64,000 nucleotides of DNA from Diospyros lotus (lineage: Eukaryota; Streptophyta; Magnoliopsida; Ericales; Ebenaceae): the NCBI RefSeq assembly GCF_014633365.1, contig NC_068346.1, positions 37,449,191-37,513,190 of the forward strand, written 5' to 3'. Shown one piece after another: positions 42,562 through 53,868 of this stretch. The position numbers and the translations under genes were made by a program. The notes below the pieces were generated by a model. It saw only the letters and a list, made by a program, of their open reading frames with translations, did not search any database and was not told the origin of the DNA. Positions within the stretch are counted from its first letter, which is position 1. Each line of letters opens with the position of its first letter.

Positions 42562-44530
42562 ATTTCAATTCAGGGGCATTATCAGACCGAAATTTCTTAA
42601 TCACCTTGTTAAATTGAGTTTCAACCAAGGAAAAAAACTTAGGAACAATAGTCTTGGCCTCAGATTTATGTTTCATAAGGAAAACCCAAGTAAACCTCGT
42701 ACAATCATCAACTAATGTGAGAAAATATGTATGTCCAGCATATATAGGTGTATGATACGGTCCCCAAGTATCACAATGAATTAAATCAAAAGCACACTTT
42801 GACAATTGATTATTTGAGACAAAAGATAACCTTCGTTGCTTAGCCAATGGACACACAGAACAAACATCATTGTTAGCATCATGAAAATGTAATTGATCCT
42901 TTATTAATTCCATTCGCTTAAAAGAAAGGTGTCCTAGTCTCTTATGCCATGTGATTTTATTAACAACATTAGCTACCATGGCATGATGAGCAGATTTTAC
43001 AGTTGTACTAACTGACATATCAGTTCTAGCTTTAAGGACATATAGGCCTCCAACCAAGTCACCCTTGCCAATCATCTTCAAAGTGCGTATATCCTGAATA
43101 ACACACGCATGAGGAGCAAAATTGAGACTCATTGTATTCCTTTTAACCAATGCGCTGACAGATATGAGATTGAACTTAAATTGAGGCACATAAAGGACAT
43201 TGTCTAATACCAAATTTGAGGTAAGTTGAACACAACCCATATAGAATACTGAGATCCGTGTATGGTTAGGAAGGGTAACATAAGTGTTCTGAATAGGTTT
43301 TACTTCAACAAAAGACGATAGACAAAAACATACATGACTAGTAGCTCCCGAATCCAAAATCCAATATTGAGGGTCACTAAGTAAAGAGCCAACAGACACA
43401 GAAAAACAGATACCTGAAGCCTGATCCGAAGTGGAGGCCTCAGGAGCAGGATCTACACTTGTAGTCTTAGCAAATGTGAGATGTGAACTTAACATACTCA
43501 ACAAATTTTGATATTGCCGAGGATTTAGCGACTGCATAAAACCTTCAACACCCTGACTCTGAGAGGAGTTAGAATTTGATTCAGAAACTTGACTCACAAT
43601 AGGATTTTTCAGCTGGTTATAAGGGATCTGATTAGATGTAACATTTCTCTGCCTAGGCCCATACCCGGGAGGATATCCATGAAGCTTATAGCATTTGTCA
43701 ATTGTGTGCCCAGTAAAACCACAATGACTACATATGGATCTTTCCCTCTTTTGAGATCTACCTTGATTGGGCCTATTATTATCATGTTTGACAGAGAATG
43801 TGACTGGATCATTAACAACAGTATAAATGTTCCTTTGATTTTCCTCTTGAGTAACTAGGGCAAACACCTTATTAATGGGAGGAATTGGATCCATTAGCAA
43901 CAGTTGTTCCCGAACTTGTGCATAAGAATCATTTAGGCCCATCAGAAACGACATTACATATTCAGTGTGATAATGTTCTGCTAAAGCCTTTATACCACCA
44001 CATAAGCATCTTCCACAAGAGCAGTTTGGCCTATAATTGCTAAGTTCGTCCCATATGGTCTTAAGTTTTGTGAAATAAGCACTAACAGATAACTGACCTT
44101 GTGTTAGATTCATCAAATCTCTCCTAAGCTGAAATATCCGAGAACCATTAGACTGTTGGTATCTTTCCTTAAGATCATTCCAAATATCATAGGCAGATTC
44201 AGAAAATATCACACTTGTAGATATTTCTTTAGAAACAAAATTTAAAATCCAGGAAATCACAATATTGTTGTTTCTGATCCAGGAATTGAAAAGATGATCA
44301 TCACCTGGTGGCCGAAAAATCAAGCCACTAACAAAACCTAATTTGTTCTTTACCGAGAGAGCAATAAGCATGGCACGGCTCCACGACGCATAGTTGTCTC
44401 CGGTGAGCGGTTGAGATACTAGCAGCAATCCAGGATTATCAGAATGATGTAGGAAATATGGACTCGAGGCATTGTCAACAGCAGAGGTGCTCAGTGATGG
44501 AGAAGAAATTTCGGGAAATGAAGTCGCCAT
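42539..44530 (-). CDS. Copia gag, protease and integrase N-half
   Basis: 663 residues starting MATSFPEISSPS. The gag (about residues 20-245, LTGDNYASWSRAMLIALSVKNKL, IWNDLKERYQQSNGSRIFQLRRDL) is followed by a CCHC knuckle CSHCGFTGHTIDKC, the protease WILDSGATSHVC, and GAG-pre-integrase (WHKRLGHLSFKRME) with CSVCPLAKQRRLSF. The integrase core then starts HCDTWGPYH and RSDNAPE. The combined features are typical of the Ale/Retrofit lineage. Open through 42539, then frame-shifted into the next segment. Confidence 0.88.
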   Translation of the reverse strand: MATSFPEISSPSLSTSAVDNASSPYFLHHSDNPGLLLVSQPLTGDNYASWSRAMLIALSVKNKLGFVSGLIFRPPGDDHLFNSWIRNNNIVISWILNFVSKEISTSVIFSESAYDIWNDLKERYQQSNGSRIFQLRRDLMNLTQGQLSVSAYFTKLKTIWDELSNYRPNCSCGRCLCGGIKALAEHYHTEYVMSFLMGLNDSYAQVREQLLLMDPIPPINKVFALVTQEENQRNIYTVVNDPVTFSVKHDNNRPNQGRSQKRERSICSHCGFTGHTIDKCYKLHGYPPGYGPRQRNVTSNQIPYNQLKNPIVSQVSESNSNSSQSQGVEGFMQSLNPRQYQNLLSMLSSHLTFAKTTSVDPAPEASTSDQASGICFSVSVGSLLSDPQYWILDSGATSHVCFCLSSFVEVKPIQNTYVTLPNHTRISVFYMGCVQLTSNLVLDNVLYVPQFKFNLISVSALVKRNTMSLNFAPHACVIQDIRTLKMIGKGDLVGGLYVLKARTDMSVSTTVKSAHHAMVANVVNKITWHKRLGHLSFKRMELIKDQLHFHDANNDVCSVCPLAKQRRLSFVSNNQLSKCAFDLIHCDTWGPYHTPIYAGHTYFLTLVDDCTRFTWVFLMKHKSEAKTIVPKFFSLVETQFNKVIKKFRSDNAPELKFADFFCL

Positions 44531-44813
44531 AGAACAAGTATGAGCGATCGATCAGATAGCAAAACAAATGAAGACAGTGACGGAATAAGATCGCAAGGTT
44601 CGTGATCTAAAAAAAATATGAAGGAAAACGATGAAGACGGTAATACCGATTTGCAGAACTCCGAACAATGGAGATCCACAATGACACCGAAAAAAACAAC
44701 ACACAGCGTCGTCGATTTTGAAAGGAAAAGAAGCGTACCTAGAACTCACGGCGTCGGAGACCGATGAAGACAAGAATCGACAGAGGTGGAGGCTAGGGTT
44801 TGCTCTGATACCA

Positions 44814-45050
44814 TAACAGAGAGCTTGAAATCTAACAGAGAAACACACGAGAATTAAAGGCTTCATTGACCCACTTTATTGATAGAGATCTCTGCCTTAA
44901 ATATGCCCTAAAACTAATACACAAATTACAGAAATGTCCTTGAGACAAAAAAATACAGAAACGCCACAAAACATGAAAATACAAATGTAAGCTATTACAA
45001 TACAAAACAGAATATAACAAAAAAAATACAACTCTATTACAACTCTATTA
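44814..45050 (-). repeat. 5' LTR of the Ale/Retrofit-like Copia
   Basis: 237 bp, partner of 39968-40203. The PBS follows immediately on the minus strand. Confidence 0.9.
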
Positions 45051-45055
45051 ATGAG

Positions 45056-45460
45056 TAAAGCAATGCTCAGACACAGAGGAGACATCGCTGTTTTGTTGTT
45101 GTTGCTTGTGTTTGTAAAACTTGAATTGAGAGATTCCATTTGTTGGTTTTTCCCCTTTCTTTATACAGTCTGGTAACTTGGTAGTAAAACCTTAACTTTT
45201 GGCTTCACCACTCTTTCCTTTGTTATGATCCCCATTTCCACTTATCTGATAGAAGCAGAGGAGAACCATATTCAGCAAATCTAAAATTAATTTCTGTTTA
45301 ATTAAGAATGTAAACAGATGAAACTATACATCCATTTCTCAAGTAGAGCATTCCTCCAATATATAAATCAAAGAGCATGTACCTTTTAAATTCATACAAC
45401 AGAAATCACCAAACACAAACGTTACGAGATATCATACTCATGGTACTCTTACATGAACGT
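45056..45460 (+). other. LecRLK 3'-flank continuation and intergenic
   Basis: Up to about 45175 it aligns with the 3' flank of the collapsed LecRLK (35940-36060). The rest to 45460 has no gene. Confidence 0.5.
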
Positions 45461-45966
45461 TTATTGCTCTGATATTGGTCCATCCCAACCTAGAGATATT
45501 GTTGCAGAATCTGTGTTGTTCCAGCAGCCAGGTGAGATGCCATCCTTCTCCATGTCAAATGCCCACAAACCATCAATTGCTTGACAGTAGCGAGTAAAAT
45601 AAACGCAATTTCTCCTACATCCCAACTTGCTAGCACTCACTGACATGCAACAATTAGTCCCCAGAAACAATGTTCTGTCCCCAAGTCCCTCCATCTTCAC
45701 CCACGAGAGCCTAGCCAAGTCAAGCCCATGAACCTCCACGCTGCCTACCACGTTAATCGATTTCCTTGAGATTAAGAACACCAGCAAGATTTCCCCCTCG
45801 GATTCGACCAGATATTCTTTGCAGTGCATTGAAGGTCCACAAGGAACAGCCCTGGGAGTTCCTAAGCCAGTGATTCTGAGCTCGAAATCGACATACTCGA
45901 TAACTGCAAGAGTTCCCTGCAGGCTCAGGGCATAGAACTTGCCATGGGATCCAATAGCATTAGTAA

Positions 45967-46657
45967 TGTTACAAATAACAAGAGATAGCAAACACTCGAT
46001 CAAGCCAAAATCACACACTGCTGAATAAACACAGACGGCCGAGAGTATAAAAAGTATATAACTCAACACACCAAAAATCAAAAACAAAAATGTAACAAAA
46101 GGTAACAGATTTATAGTGGTTCACTCCAAATAGGGGTTACGTCCACTTGAACTCCGGTGAGAAAAGCTCACTGCACTATATGAATAAATCCGATTACACC
46201 CATATAATTAAGATCAAGATTGGACAACCCTAGTTCTCTAAAACACTCAAAAACTACTTAATACAGGTTAAGAGCTTACCTTAAACGAACTAAAGAACAC
46301 AAAAGAACGAAAGGAGGACGAAGACTATACAAAGTATTTACAGAGAGAGAAAGAAGAATAAACCCTAACAAAATGAACAACTCTTGGCCACCCCCTCTCT
46401 TTCTTCGTCTTCTGATGCCTTCACCAATCTCGAGGCCACGCGATAAATAAGGCAACTGGACAGCTGCGATGGAATAGCATAAAGGCAACAACAATAGCTG
46501 GGATGATATCGTGCAACACGATCTACAGTTAAAGGACTTGGGCTTGGGCCAAAAAAAGGCTGCCAAAGTGACCATCCAATGGGTGCCCAAAGAGCAGCCC
46601 ACGATTGCCAAGTGACCTCCAATCCTTTTGGCATCATTTGATGCTTCAAAAAAAACA
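45967..46657 (-). repeat. Probable solo LTR inside the F-box/DUF295 gene
   Basis: 691 bp with plus-strand ends TGTTACA...AAACA. Flanks are AGTAA on the left and AGAAGTAA on the right, so a 5-bp duplication AGTAA is likely but imperfectly placed. A stretch near 46105-46170 (TTTATAGTGGTTCACTCC) is typical of plant LTRs. The empty site ATTAGTAAAGTG is present at 11980-11992. Confidence 0.65.
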
Positions 46658-47079
46658 AGAAGTAAAGTGCATGAGTTGTCGTTTGTTTGAAGAATAGGGG
46701 TCAGGGAGCTTGCACCATTTATATCCACAAAAGTTGGATACTAGTCTGTAGTACACGAAAGCAGGATGATGAGTGCCTGTCAAGACCAACATTATACAGT
46801 TGCGATTGGTACGAGGTGTTGAAGATAGAGCAGCATATTTGAATGGAATGTTAGTATCCCATTTTGGAAGTATCCACAAGGCAAATAGTACACCATGTGA
46901 GAACCCCATTAATTTTTTGCAAGGATCATCATGAACGCACGGGAATCGCCTCGACCAGCACAAAAACCATTCAGGGCCGGGGCTGATGCCTAAAATTTCT
47001 GTTTAAAGCTGGGTGTTATCGCCAACTTCCAAGAGTTGATGATGGAGAGGCCATAGTGACTTTGCAGCTGGGCTGCTGT

Positions 47080-48190
47080 CAGGGCTGGACCTTTCATGAG
47101 GCCCATGAGGCAGTTACCTCAGGGCCCATGAAAATCTGGCTATTTAGGGGGCCCATAAATTGGAAACCCCTCTTTTGGAAAGGGCCCAGCTGCCCACGAT
47201 CTACCCTCTCCCTCTGCAAGCTTCACTTTCACCTTGCCCTTCTCCCTCTCTCGCTTTTGCTTTTCCTGTCCTATCTCGCTCTCTGTCACTCCCTCTGTCG
47301 CCCTCATCCTTGCCGACTCGCCCTCGCCATCGGTGGATCGCCCTTGCTCTCACCTTTAACTGGTCCATCGCTCGTGCCTCTCTGCTCCGTCGGCCTTCGC
47401 TCTAGTCGGGCTTGCCCTTCGCCCTCGCTGGGCTCGCCTCTTGTTGTTGTGTTCAGTCGACAATCACTCGACGCTCGCCTTCGTGGCCGATCACCGGTGG
47501 CTCTCTCACACGGTGGCTCGCTCACACTGCCCTGCCTCGCTCTCCGTCGCTCACTGCCTTAGATTCAATCTTTGTCTTTGAAGCAAATCTGCTTCTCAAA
47601 AGCCCTAACTTCAGTATCTAAATCTGCTTAGCTTCATTCAACTTTTAGCGGTTAATTTCTCTTTCATTTCATTTCGTTTATGAAATAAAATTATGATACA
47701 TTCGGAGATTTGGATTATTGGATAGCTTGTCTATGTCTATTTTATTGATGTTGGCTGAATCTGGCGAAAGAAAATTTAATTTTATTGATATCTTCATTTT
47801 GTTTATATACATGATAACTGTTTGTTTTCTTCTTAGAAAATAGAACTAGAGTCTAGAGATTCCTTGTTCATTTTATTTTTTTTATTATTATTACAAGTCT
47901 AGATATAGAAATTAAGTTTAAGATTATTATTGCTTAAGTGTGTATTGGATTGGCTATATTGTCTATTGAAAAAAAAATGCTCAAACAACTTGATTATGTA
48001 AACTTGATTGATTTTTTTACTTCTAAAATTGTGTAGTTTTTAATTGATAATTTAGAAAAAATTTAATTTTATTCTTTGATATGGTATAAATATTTATTTA
48101 TTTTGTCTTATTATGAAAAATTAAAATTTAAATGTATTTTACGATTCAGGGGCCATTTTTATATTTCGCCTCAGGGCCCCCGAATCTCTG
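47080..48190. mobile_element. hAT-like non-autonomous element
   Basis: Starts CAGGGCTGGACC and ends, read inward from the right, CAGAGATTCGGGGGCCC. Both ends have subterminal CCTCAGGGCCC. The flanks GCTGCTGT and GCTACTGC look like a diverged 8-bp duplication. The centre (47190-47570) is GC-rich and Pro/Ser/Leu-coding in all frames; the rest is AT-rich. No transposase is seen. Confidence 0.55.
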
Positions 48191-48499
48191 GCTACTGCAA
48201 TACTGCCTTGGGGATGCGCTCAATGACTTGGTGACCACCCAAAAACCAATGTCTTTCATGGGGAGAGCCGATTGCCTTCCTATCATGCTGAGTAGTTGCT
48301 TTGGAAGATGGGGCATTGGCATGGCCACGGGGCTTGTGGCTTGACCTTTCCTTGATGCACAATAATATTTGTTGTTTTTTGTTTCCCAAAGAGGCCCAAG
48401 GCTATGACGAAATATTCGGGTTTATCTTCATAGGCTTCGGCCCGGGATTGAAGTACCGTCCAAAATACCACCCATTGGCAGCCCATTAAAAGTCGGGCC

Positions 48500-48830
48500 A
48501 TAAGCCCTTAATTAGGCCTTTTGGAGGAGAAATGGGCTGAGCCCATTTGCTCAAGGCCTAAGGAAGCCCAAACCCAAGCCAAATGGCCCTTTGCAATCGT
48601 GCCCTAGTACCACCATATAAAAGGCATCTTTTCTGCCTTCTTTGTCCTCATTTGACGGCCTCTCTCTCTCTCTCTTCCTCTCTTTGCTCTCCCGATCCTT
48701 TCCTTCGATGTTTGAGATCCGTAAGCTGGTTCTTTCCTTCTTCGGTCAGATCTCATCTTCTTGGAGTGATCTTCCTTTCCTTTGGGAAGCCGATGGTCGG
48801 TCGGTGAGTAGCCTCTATTTACTTGGCGCA
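48500..48830 (+). promoter_or_regulatory. Promoter-like region and 5' leader, gene unknown
   Basis: Several TGGGC/GCCCA motifs (including ATGGGCTGAGCCCAT near 48531), TATAAAAGGC near 48617, a CT-rich leader (48658-48690) and a splice-donor-like GGTGAGTAG near 48802. A spurious Ser/Leu/Phe-rich ORF (48642-49022) has no recognised domain. It may be the 5' end of a gene whose body was lost, or part of an LTR. Confidence 0.3.
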
Positions 48831-49029
48831 ACAGATCCGTTTGAGGTAAGCTCTCGGATACTGTTCTTCGTCTCATATCTCTGTGATCGTTCTTGTTCCT
48901 TGGTGGATCTTGTGGTGAACGTTACCTATGTGGTTTTGGGAGAAGATTGGTGTACTGGCCGAGAGGGTATAGGGTTCCGATTTGGGGGTCTTGTGTGGCT
49001 TGTCCCTTGTGAGCTTCCGTGAGGTTTGG

Positions 49030-50962
49030 TGTCCCTATTTTGGTGTTATCTGGGTGGTATAATCTGGACTGACCCAGATCTAAGTCTTGACAAGTTATTT
49101 ACAAGAAATTTCTCTTGCTCTATCATGTTTTTGGCTGATTTGTTCGATATCTATTTGGTTTGATTATATATTGCTCTAACCTCTTTTCTGTTTTGAATTA
49201 ATTATCTTCCGCAACAATATTGCTAGTCTTTCTTTGACTTTAGAGCCGTGTTTGAATTAATTAGATGGTCCCGATGGATGGATGGAGCAGCTTAGCTAGC
49301 AGGCATTAAGAAGCACTTGGAGACTTGGCCTCCAAGTTCTGTCTCTTTTATTTATTCAATTATTTCAATTCGGATTAAATCTGATAATGTAGAGAGAACT
49401 CAGTGTTAGGTTGACCACCTTGGAGCACGAAAGTAAATTACACGATACAATCTAATTAATTCAAGTCAATTGGAATTTAACACTCCATCTTTGTTTGGAA
49501 ACACATTATTATGGCTACATGTGGTACAGCTAGAAGACGGAGGGAAAGGGAAAGAGAATAGGAATAGAATGACTACTCAATTCCATTACCATGTTTGGTA
49601 TGGGTAGAAATGGAATGGGTGTGTACACAGAGAATGGGGTGGGACACGATGGGTTTAATCAAATTTGTGGGTAAAAGACGAAAAGTTGTAAAGATGGTGG
49701 TTTTTAGTGAGTTTTATCAAGGGATGCAGCGGTGTCGACAATAGAGGAGGGACAGATTTGGATGGATTTCAGCTAGATCTAGTTTTGAAGAGGTTGTAAA
49801 GACCGTGGTGGCTGCTGGCGGATGAGTGGTGGTGGTTCTCAGCTACATCTGGTTCAAAAGAGGCAAAAGTTCACTCTGACTAGCAATGAAAATATTGAAG
49901 AAAAGAAAAAAAAAATTAAGATAAAATATTAATTCCATTCTATATTAGTGGTATCAACCCATTCCAGACCCAACCCGTTCATGGAACGAGCTGAGTTTGA
50001 CTCTAGTTGTTAACACAAAATAGGGATTGACTTCTATCTGTGAGTCCACCTAGAGCGGGCCAAGTCGAGCCTAGGCTTGCGAATCCTAAATCAGATTAAT
50101 CTATTTTTAAAATAATTTTAGAAAATATATTTATTTAATATGGGATATAAATATTTATGATGTATGAATTCATATTATTAATTGATAATATTGTCGATAT
50201 ATTTATAAAATATTAAAGTTATTAAATTAAATATCAACTATCCATATTAAAATAAAAAATATTTATAGTTTTATGTTTTTATAAAATTAAAATTAGTTAA
50301 GTCTAGAACTTTTAGATATATCAAACTACGAGCCCAAAAATATTATGCTTCATATACAACTAAGTATTATGTTTCGATTATACTTTTAAAATTAATTTTT
50401 TATTTAATTTAATCTCTATACTTTAATTTTTTTTTTTTGTGGTAATATGATTTTTTTTATATTTTGATTACACTTATAAATTTGTATTTTTGAATCAATT
50501 TAACCGTTATACTTTTATATATATAAAAAAGATAATAAAATACATATTACATTATGTCCATGTGTTAAATTAACTCTAAAATGTAAATTCAACGGTATAA
50601 TCAAAATAAAAAAAATAAAGTCTAAATATTAAAATTAATTTAAAAATATAAATTTAGAGGTGTATTTAAAATAATAAAATAATTAATAATTATAAAAAAA
50701 ATATAAATATATAAATATAAATTTAGTCAAATTTTATATAAATGACAAGTAAAGACTAGTCGAGCTCAACCAAAGCCCATGGGCCCTTTCGACATATCTT
50801 GCGCGAGGTGCCGTGGCAGTAGAATCGTTACAGTGGATGTTTGCCCCTCAATGAAAGATTTTGGCAGCGGAATCAAGATGATTGGTTGTCGTGACTCGAA
50901 AATGACACGTGTCCTTATAAATCGCCTGTGAAAAATAATCAGTCCGTACTTTACAAAAATAT
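49030..50962. other. Intergenic DNA, AT-rich with small repeats
   Basis: No ORF with recognisable content. Near 49535-49960 there is a MITE-like stretch with GGAATAGAATG / AATTCCATTCTAT ends. A G-box plus TATA-like (ACACGTGTCCTTATAAATC) near 50910-50928 may belong to the GTD-binding gene upstream of the foldback insertion. Confidence 0.4.
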
Positions 50963-52455
50963 GAGGAAAATTCTATTTGTAACCATCATTTTTCTCTCCG
51001 TAATCCACTTTTAATATCCCTAAAATATCCTCAAATGAAAACTCATATTTACCCTTCATTTAAATTGTTTACGATCAATCATTCACCATTACTCCTCAAG
51101 CGCGTGCACCCACTTCCTCACCCACCATCGCCACAGCCATTTTATTCTATTATTCAAATAGCAACAATTATTAATAGATCGATATAAGACAGTAGAAAAT
51201 TATTAATATTTTTAAAAATTAAAATAATTTCTCAATATTATCAAATAACATGCATCTATATAATTTATTTTTTAAAAATAACATAATTTATAACATCAAT
51301 CACTAGTTAAATCACATAATTTACCTACACTACAGATGAATTAAATCACATAATTTACTTGCACGACAAAAGAATTAAAAAAATAAGATTAATTAAAAAA
51401 TAAAAAATATTTTTCGGGGGTGCCTTCAAGCCCCGAATCCTAAGGTTCGAGACTTGGGAAATGCCCCGAACCTTGGGATTCTGGCAATTTGGAGTTTCCC
51501 GAATCTCTGAGTTCGGGACATCTCCCAGCCCCCGAACCCCAGGGTTCGGGACATCCCTCAACCTCTGAACTTTAAAATTGTCCGAAGCCCCGAACCCTAA
51601 AATTCGGGGGCTGGGGGATGCCCCGAACCTTGGGATTCGGGCAATTTGGAGTTTCCCGAACCTCGAGATTCGAGGTATCTCCTAGCCCCCGAACCCTATT
51701 GTTCGGGGCATCCCTCAACTCCCGAACCTCAAAATTCGAGAGGTTCATACAACTCCAAATTTATAAATTCGGAGAATATGAGATTCGGGAGAATTCAATT
51801 CTCCTGAACCTGTGAGGTTCAGGAGAATATATATATATATATATATTTTATATATTATAATATATATAATAGTTTATGTAATATAATTATGTATAATTAT
51901 AATTATATATATGTATATATATAATTATAATATGTATGTATATATATAATAAAATTTTAGTTTTTTCATAAAATAAAATTATAATATATATAATTATAAT
52001 ATTACAAATACTGTGAGAATGATTTCATATTACATAGTCATACATATATATTACATATATATATTGTGTTTTTTTTGAATTCATTGATTTAATTCATTCG
52101 TAGTATGTAAATTAGGTTATTGAACTAGTAATTGATATTATAAATTATATTATTTTTAAATATAAATTATATAGATGTATGTTATTTGATAATATTAAAA
52201 AATTATTTTAATTTTTAAAAATATTAATAATTTTCTAATATCTTATATCTATTTAGCTATAGTTGCTGTTATTTGAATAATAAAGTGGGTTTGTTGTGCG
52301 TGGAGGTATCTTTTGAGGGATGGGTGTTTGGAGGGTATATTTGAAATATGGATGGTTGCAAAAAGAAATCACTCTGGTTGTAAATAGTAAAAATTAAAAT
52401 TTTACTTTACGCTGGTTACGAAGAGTAAAAATTATGGTTGCAAATAGAATTTCTC
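50963..52455. mobile_element. Long-TIR foldback (Mutator-like, non-autonomous)
   Basis: The left about 380 bp (GAGGAAAATTCTATTTGTAA...) and the right about 380 bp (read inward, GAGAAATTCTATTTGCAACC) are imperfect inverted copies. Flanks CAAAAATAT and AAAATATTA suggest an imperfect 9-bp duplication. Long TIRs plus a 9-bp duplication point to Mutator-like elements. No transposase is seen. Confidence 0.6.
51408..51832. repeat. TTCGGG/CCCGAA-rich duplicated array inside the foldback
   Basis: Two diverged units of roughly 185 bp, each made of alternating CCCGAA and TTCGGG half-sites with spacers such as GGCAATTTGGAGTTTCCCGA. Followed by an AT-dinucleotide tract (51823-51850). Both strands give spurious open frames. 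Confidence 0.7.
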
Positions 52456-52899
52456 AAAATATTAAATCGGCCCCCGAATTTAGACTCTCTGTCACATCGA
52501 CCCCATCCCTAGCTCAAATCCCCATGTCCAGAGGTCTCTCTTTTTTTTTTTTTTTATTACAGCTTATTACTAGATCCTCAGTCATCCGCCCCTAAAATTA
52601 TATTGAAAAAGTAATTCCTTCATCTAAACACTATTAATATTAGTCTTAAGGTCCTCCCAAAATAAAGCATTCTGCTTTCTTCAAGAATCGAATTCATACT
52701 AAAAATCTTCGGATAAACTTATCTGCCTACCCTTTTACCACTCGTCTAGTCCCGGGGCGGTCTCCCTCTTTCTTCTCTTGAGTGTGAGCTGCTGCGATTT
52801 CCCTCAAATTTTACGCCTCTCCCCAAGACTCCACCCGCCATCCCCCACCCTCTCACTGTAGTTTCTTACTCAAAGCTGTAGCAACGTAAGATTGTTCTT

Positions 52900-53868
52900 C
52901 CATTTCTATGGGCAAATGCGGCGCCAATCAAGAGCTTGTGTAATGTTGCGTTTGAATGGTTCAAATTTGGATTAAAGAATCCGTAGACCCAATTCCCCCA
53001 GATGCAGAATCTGGGTCACTTCTTTTACTGCTGACTGTTTTCTCTGTTCTTGACTTCTACCTGACATTTTTGCAATACATTTTTGGGTTTCCCTCCATGG
53101 ACTGTGTTTCATGCTTCAAGTTTTGTGTCAGAGTAGTGGATTCTTGATATCTGAGTGTTTCAGCCAATTGCTTAATGTGCTGGGTCTCTTCTTGCTATTC
53201 AGTTTGGCCCTGAAGGTTCTGCAATTTGGTTCTCATTATAAGGGCGTCACTCAGTTGCTATGTGATTTGAGAAATGGGGGGGGTGTTTATTCCAGTAACT
53301 GCTGTGTGAGAAATCCAACCGAAAGACTAGCTTATTGGGACCTTGGAAGAACTCAGAAATAAGAAAGGATGGCAATGGTGATGATACTAGTAAAGAAGGA
53401 GAAGAAGAAGAAGTTGATGTATTGGCATTGCAGAAACTAGTCAAGATTGGGAGGGAGAGGGCCAATGCTGCTAATTTGGAACTTGAGGAGAGGATGGCAG
53501 CCGCCACTGCTGCCCATAAGGCAATGGCGATGATTTTACACCTTCAAAACGAGAAAAGCTTGATTGAAATGGAAGCCAATCAGTACCGTAGGTTGGCCGA
53601 GGTAAAGCAGCTTCATGATCAGGAAGTGATTCAATCATTGAGATGGATTGAGATGAAGCATGAATCTGAAAGGAGTCTTTTGGAGCTCCAATTGAGTTCT
53701 TACAGGCGAAGATTGAAGCTACTCACCAAGGGTGGTGACGAAGGGGATGAATCCCGTTGTATCAATCATGAATCCCTCAGTTTTTTCAATTTCACCATTG
53801 AGGATAGTCCTGCTGATGCACTAATTAACTCACTTGACATGGATTCATCATCTCAGCAGAAGTTCTAA
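52900..53868 (+). pseudogene. GTD-binding (DUF593) protein gene with broken N-terminus
   Basis: The C-terminal 177-residue frame (53335-53868) contains a good GTD-binding domain: a coiled coil with VDVLALQKLVKIGRERAN, AAATAAHKAMAMILHLQNEKS and LIEMEANQYRRLAEVKQLHDQ. This is the domain with which myosin-binding and FLOURY1-like proteins bind myosin tails or zeins. Upstream, transmembrane-like and cysteine-containing segments (52956-53147 and 53111-53362) are in two other frames, so at least two frameshifts break the protein (near 53130 and 53340; a G8 run at 53276-53283 is one candidate cause). Could be a real gene with sequence errors or introns I cannot resolve. Confidence 0.6.

Larger units (their letters stand above)
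39968..45050 (-). mobile_element. Ale/Retrofit-like Copia with TA...TA LTR ends
   Basis: LTRs of 236 and 237 bp (39968-40203, 44814-45050) differ at about three positions. Perfect target-site duplication ATGAG (39963-39967, 45051-45055). The minus-strand LTR begins TAATAGAG and ends CTGTTA, so the termini are TA...TA instead of TG...CA. The PBS TGGTATCAGAG directly follows the LTR and the purine tract TTGAGGGGGAG precedes the 3' LTR. The complete gag-PR-IN-RT-RH order is present in three overlapping frames. Two frameshifts (about 42550 and about 41250) prevent a full polyprotein, but the copy is young and otherwise intact. Confidence 0.93.
45461..48328 (-). pseudogene. F-box/DUF295 gene, split by two insertions
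   Basis: Three gene pieces on the minus strand. About 48191-48328 has F-box-like LPKQLLSMIGRQS; 46661-47079 has KLMGFSHG, FKYAALSSTPRTNRNC and MLVLTGTHHPAFVYYRL; 45461-45966 has FYALSLQGTLAVIEYVDFEL, RKSINVVGSVEVHGLDLARLSWVKME and the DUF295 C-terminus. The gaps hold a hAT-like element (about 47080-48190) and a solo LTR (45967-46657). Extra stops also occur (near 47010). F-box/DUF295 proteins are predicted SCF ubiquitin-ligase adaptors. The duplicate fragment at 11937-12066 shows the uninterrupted junction. Confidence 0.78.

Noticed and set aside
47056..47562. 168-residue ORF as a gene
   Set aside because: Lies within the GC-rich core of a hAT-like element and has no recognisable domain.
48642..49022. 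126-residue ORF as a gene
   Set aside because: No domain, Ser/Leu/Phe-rich composition within a CT-rich leader.
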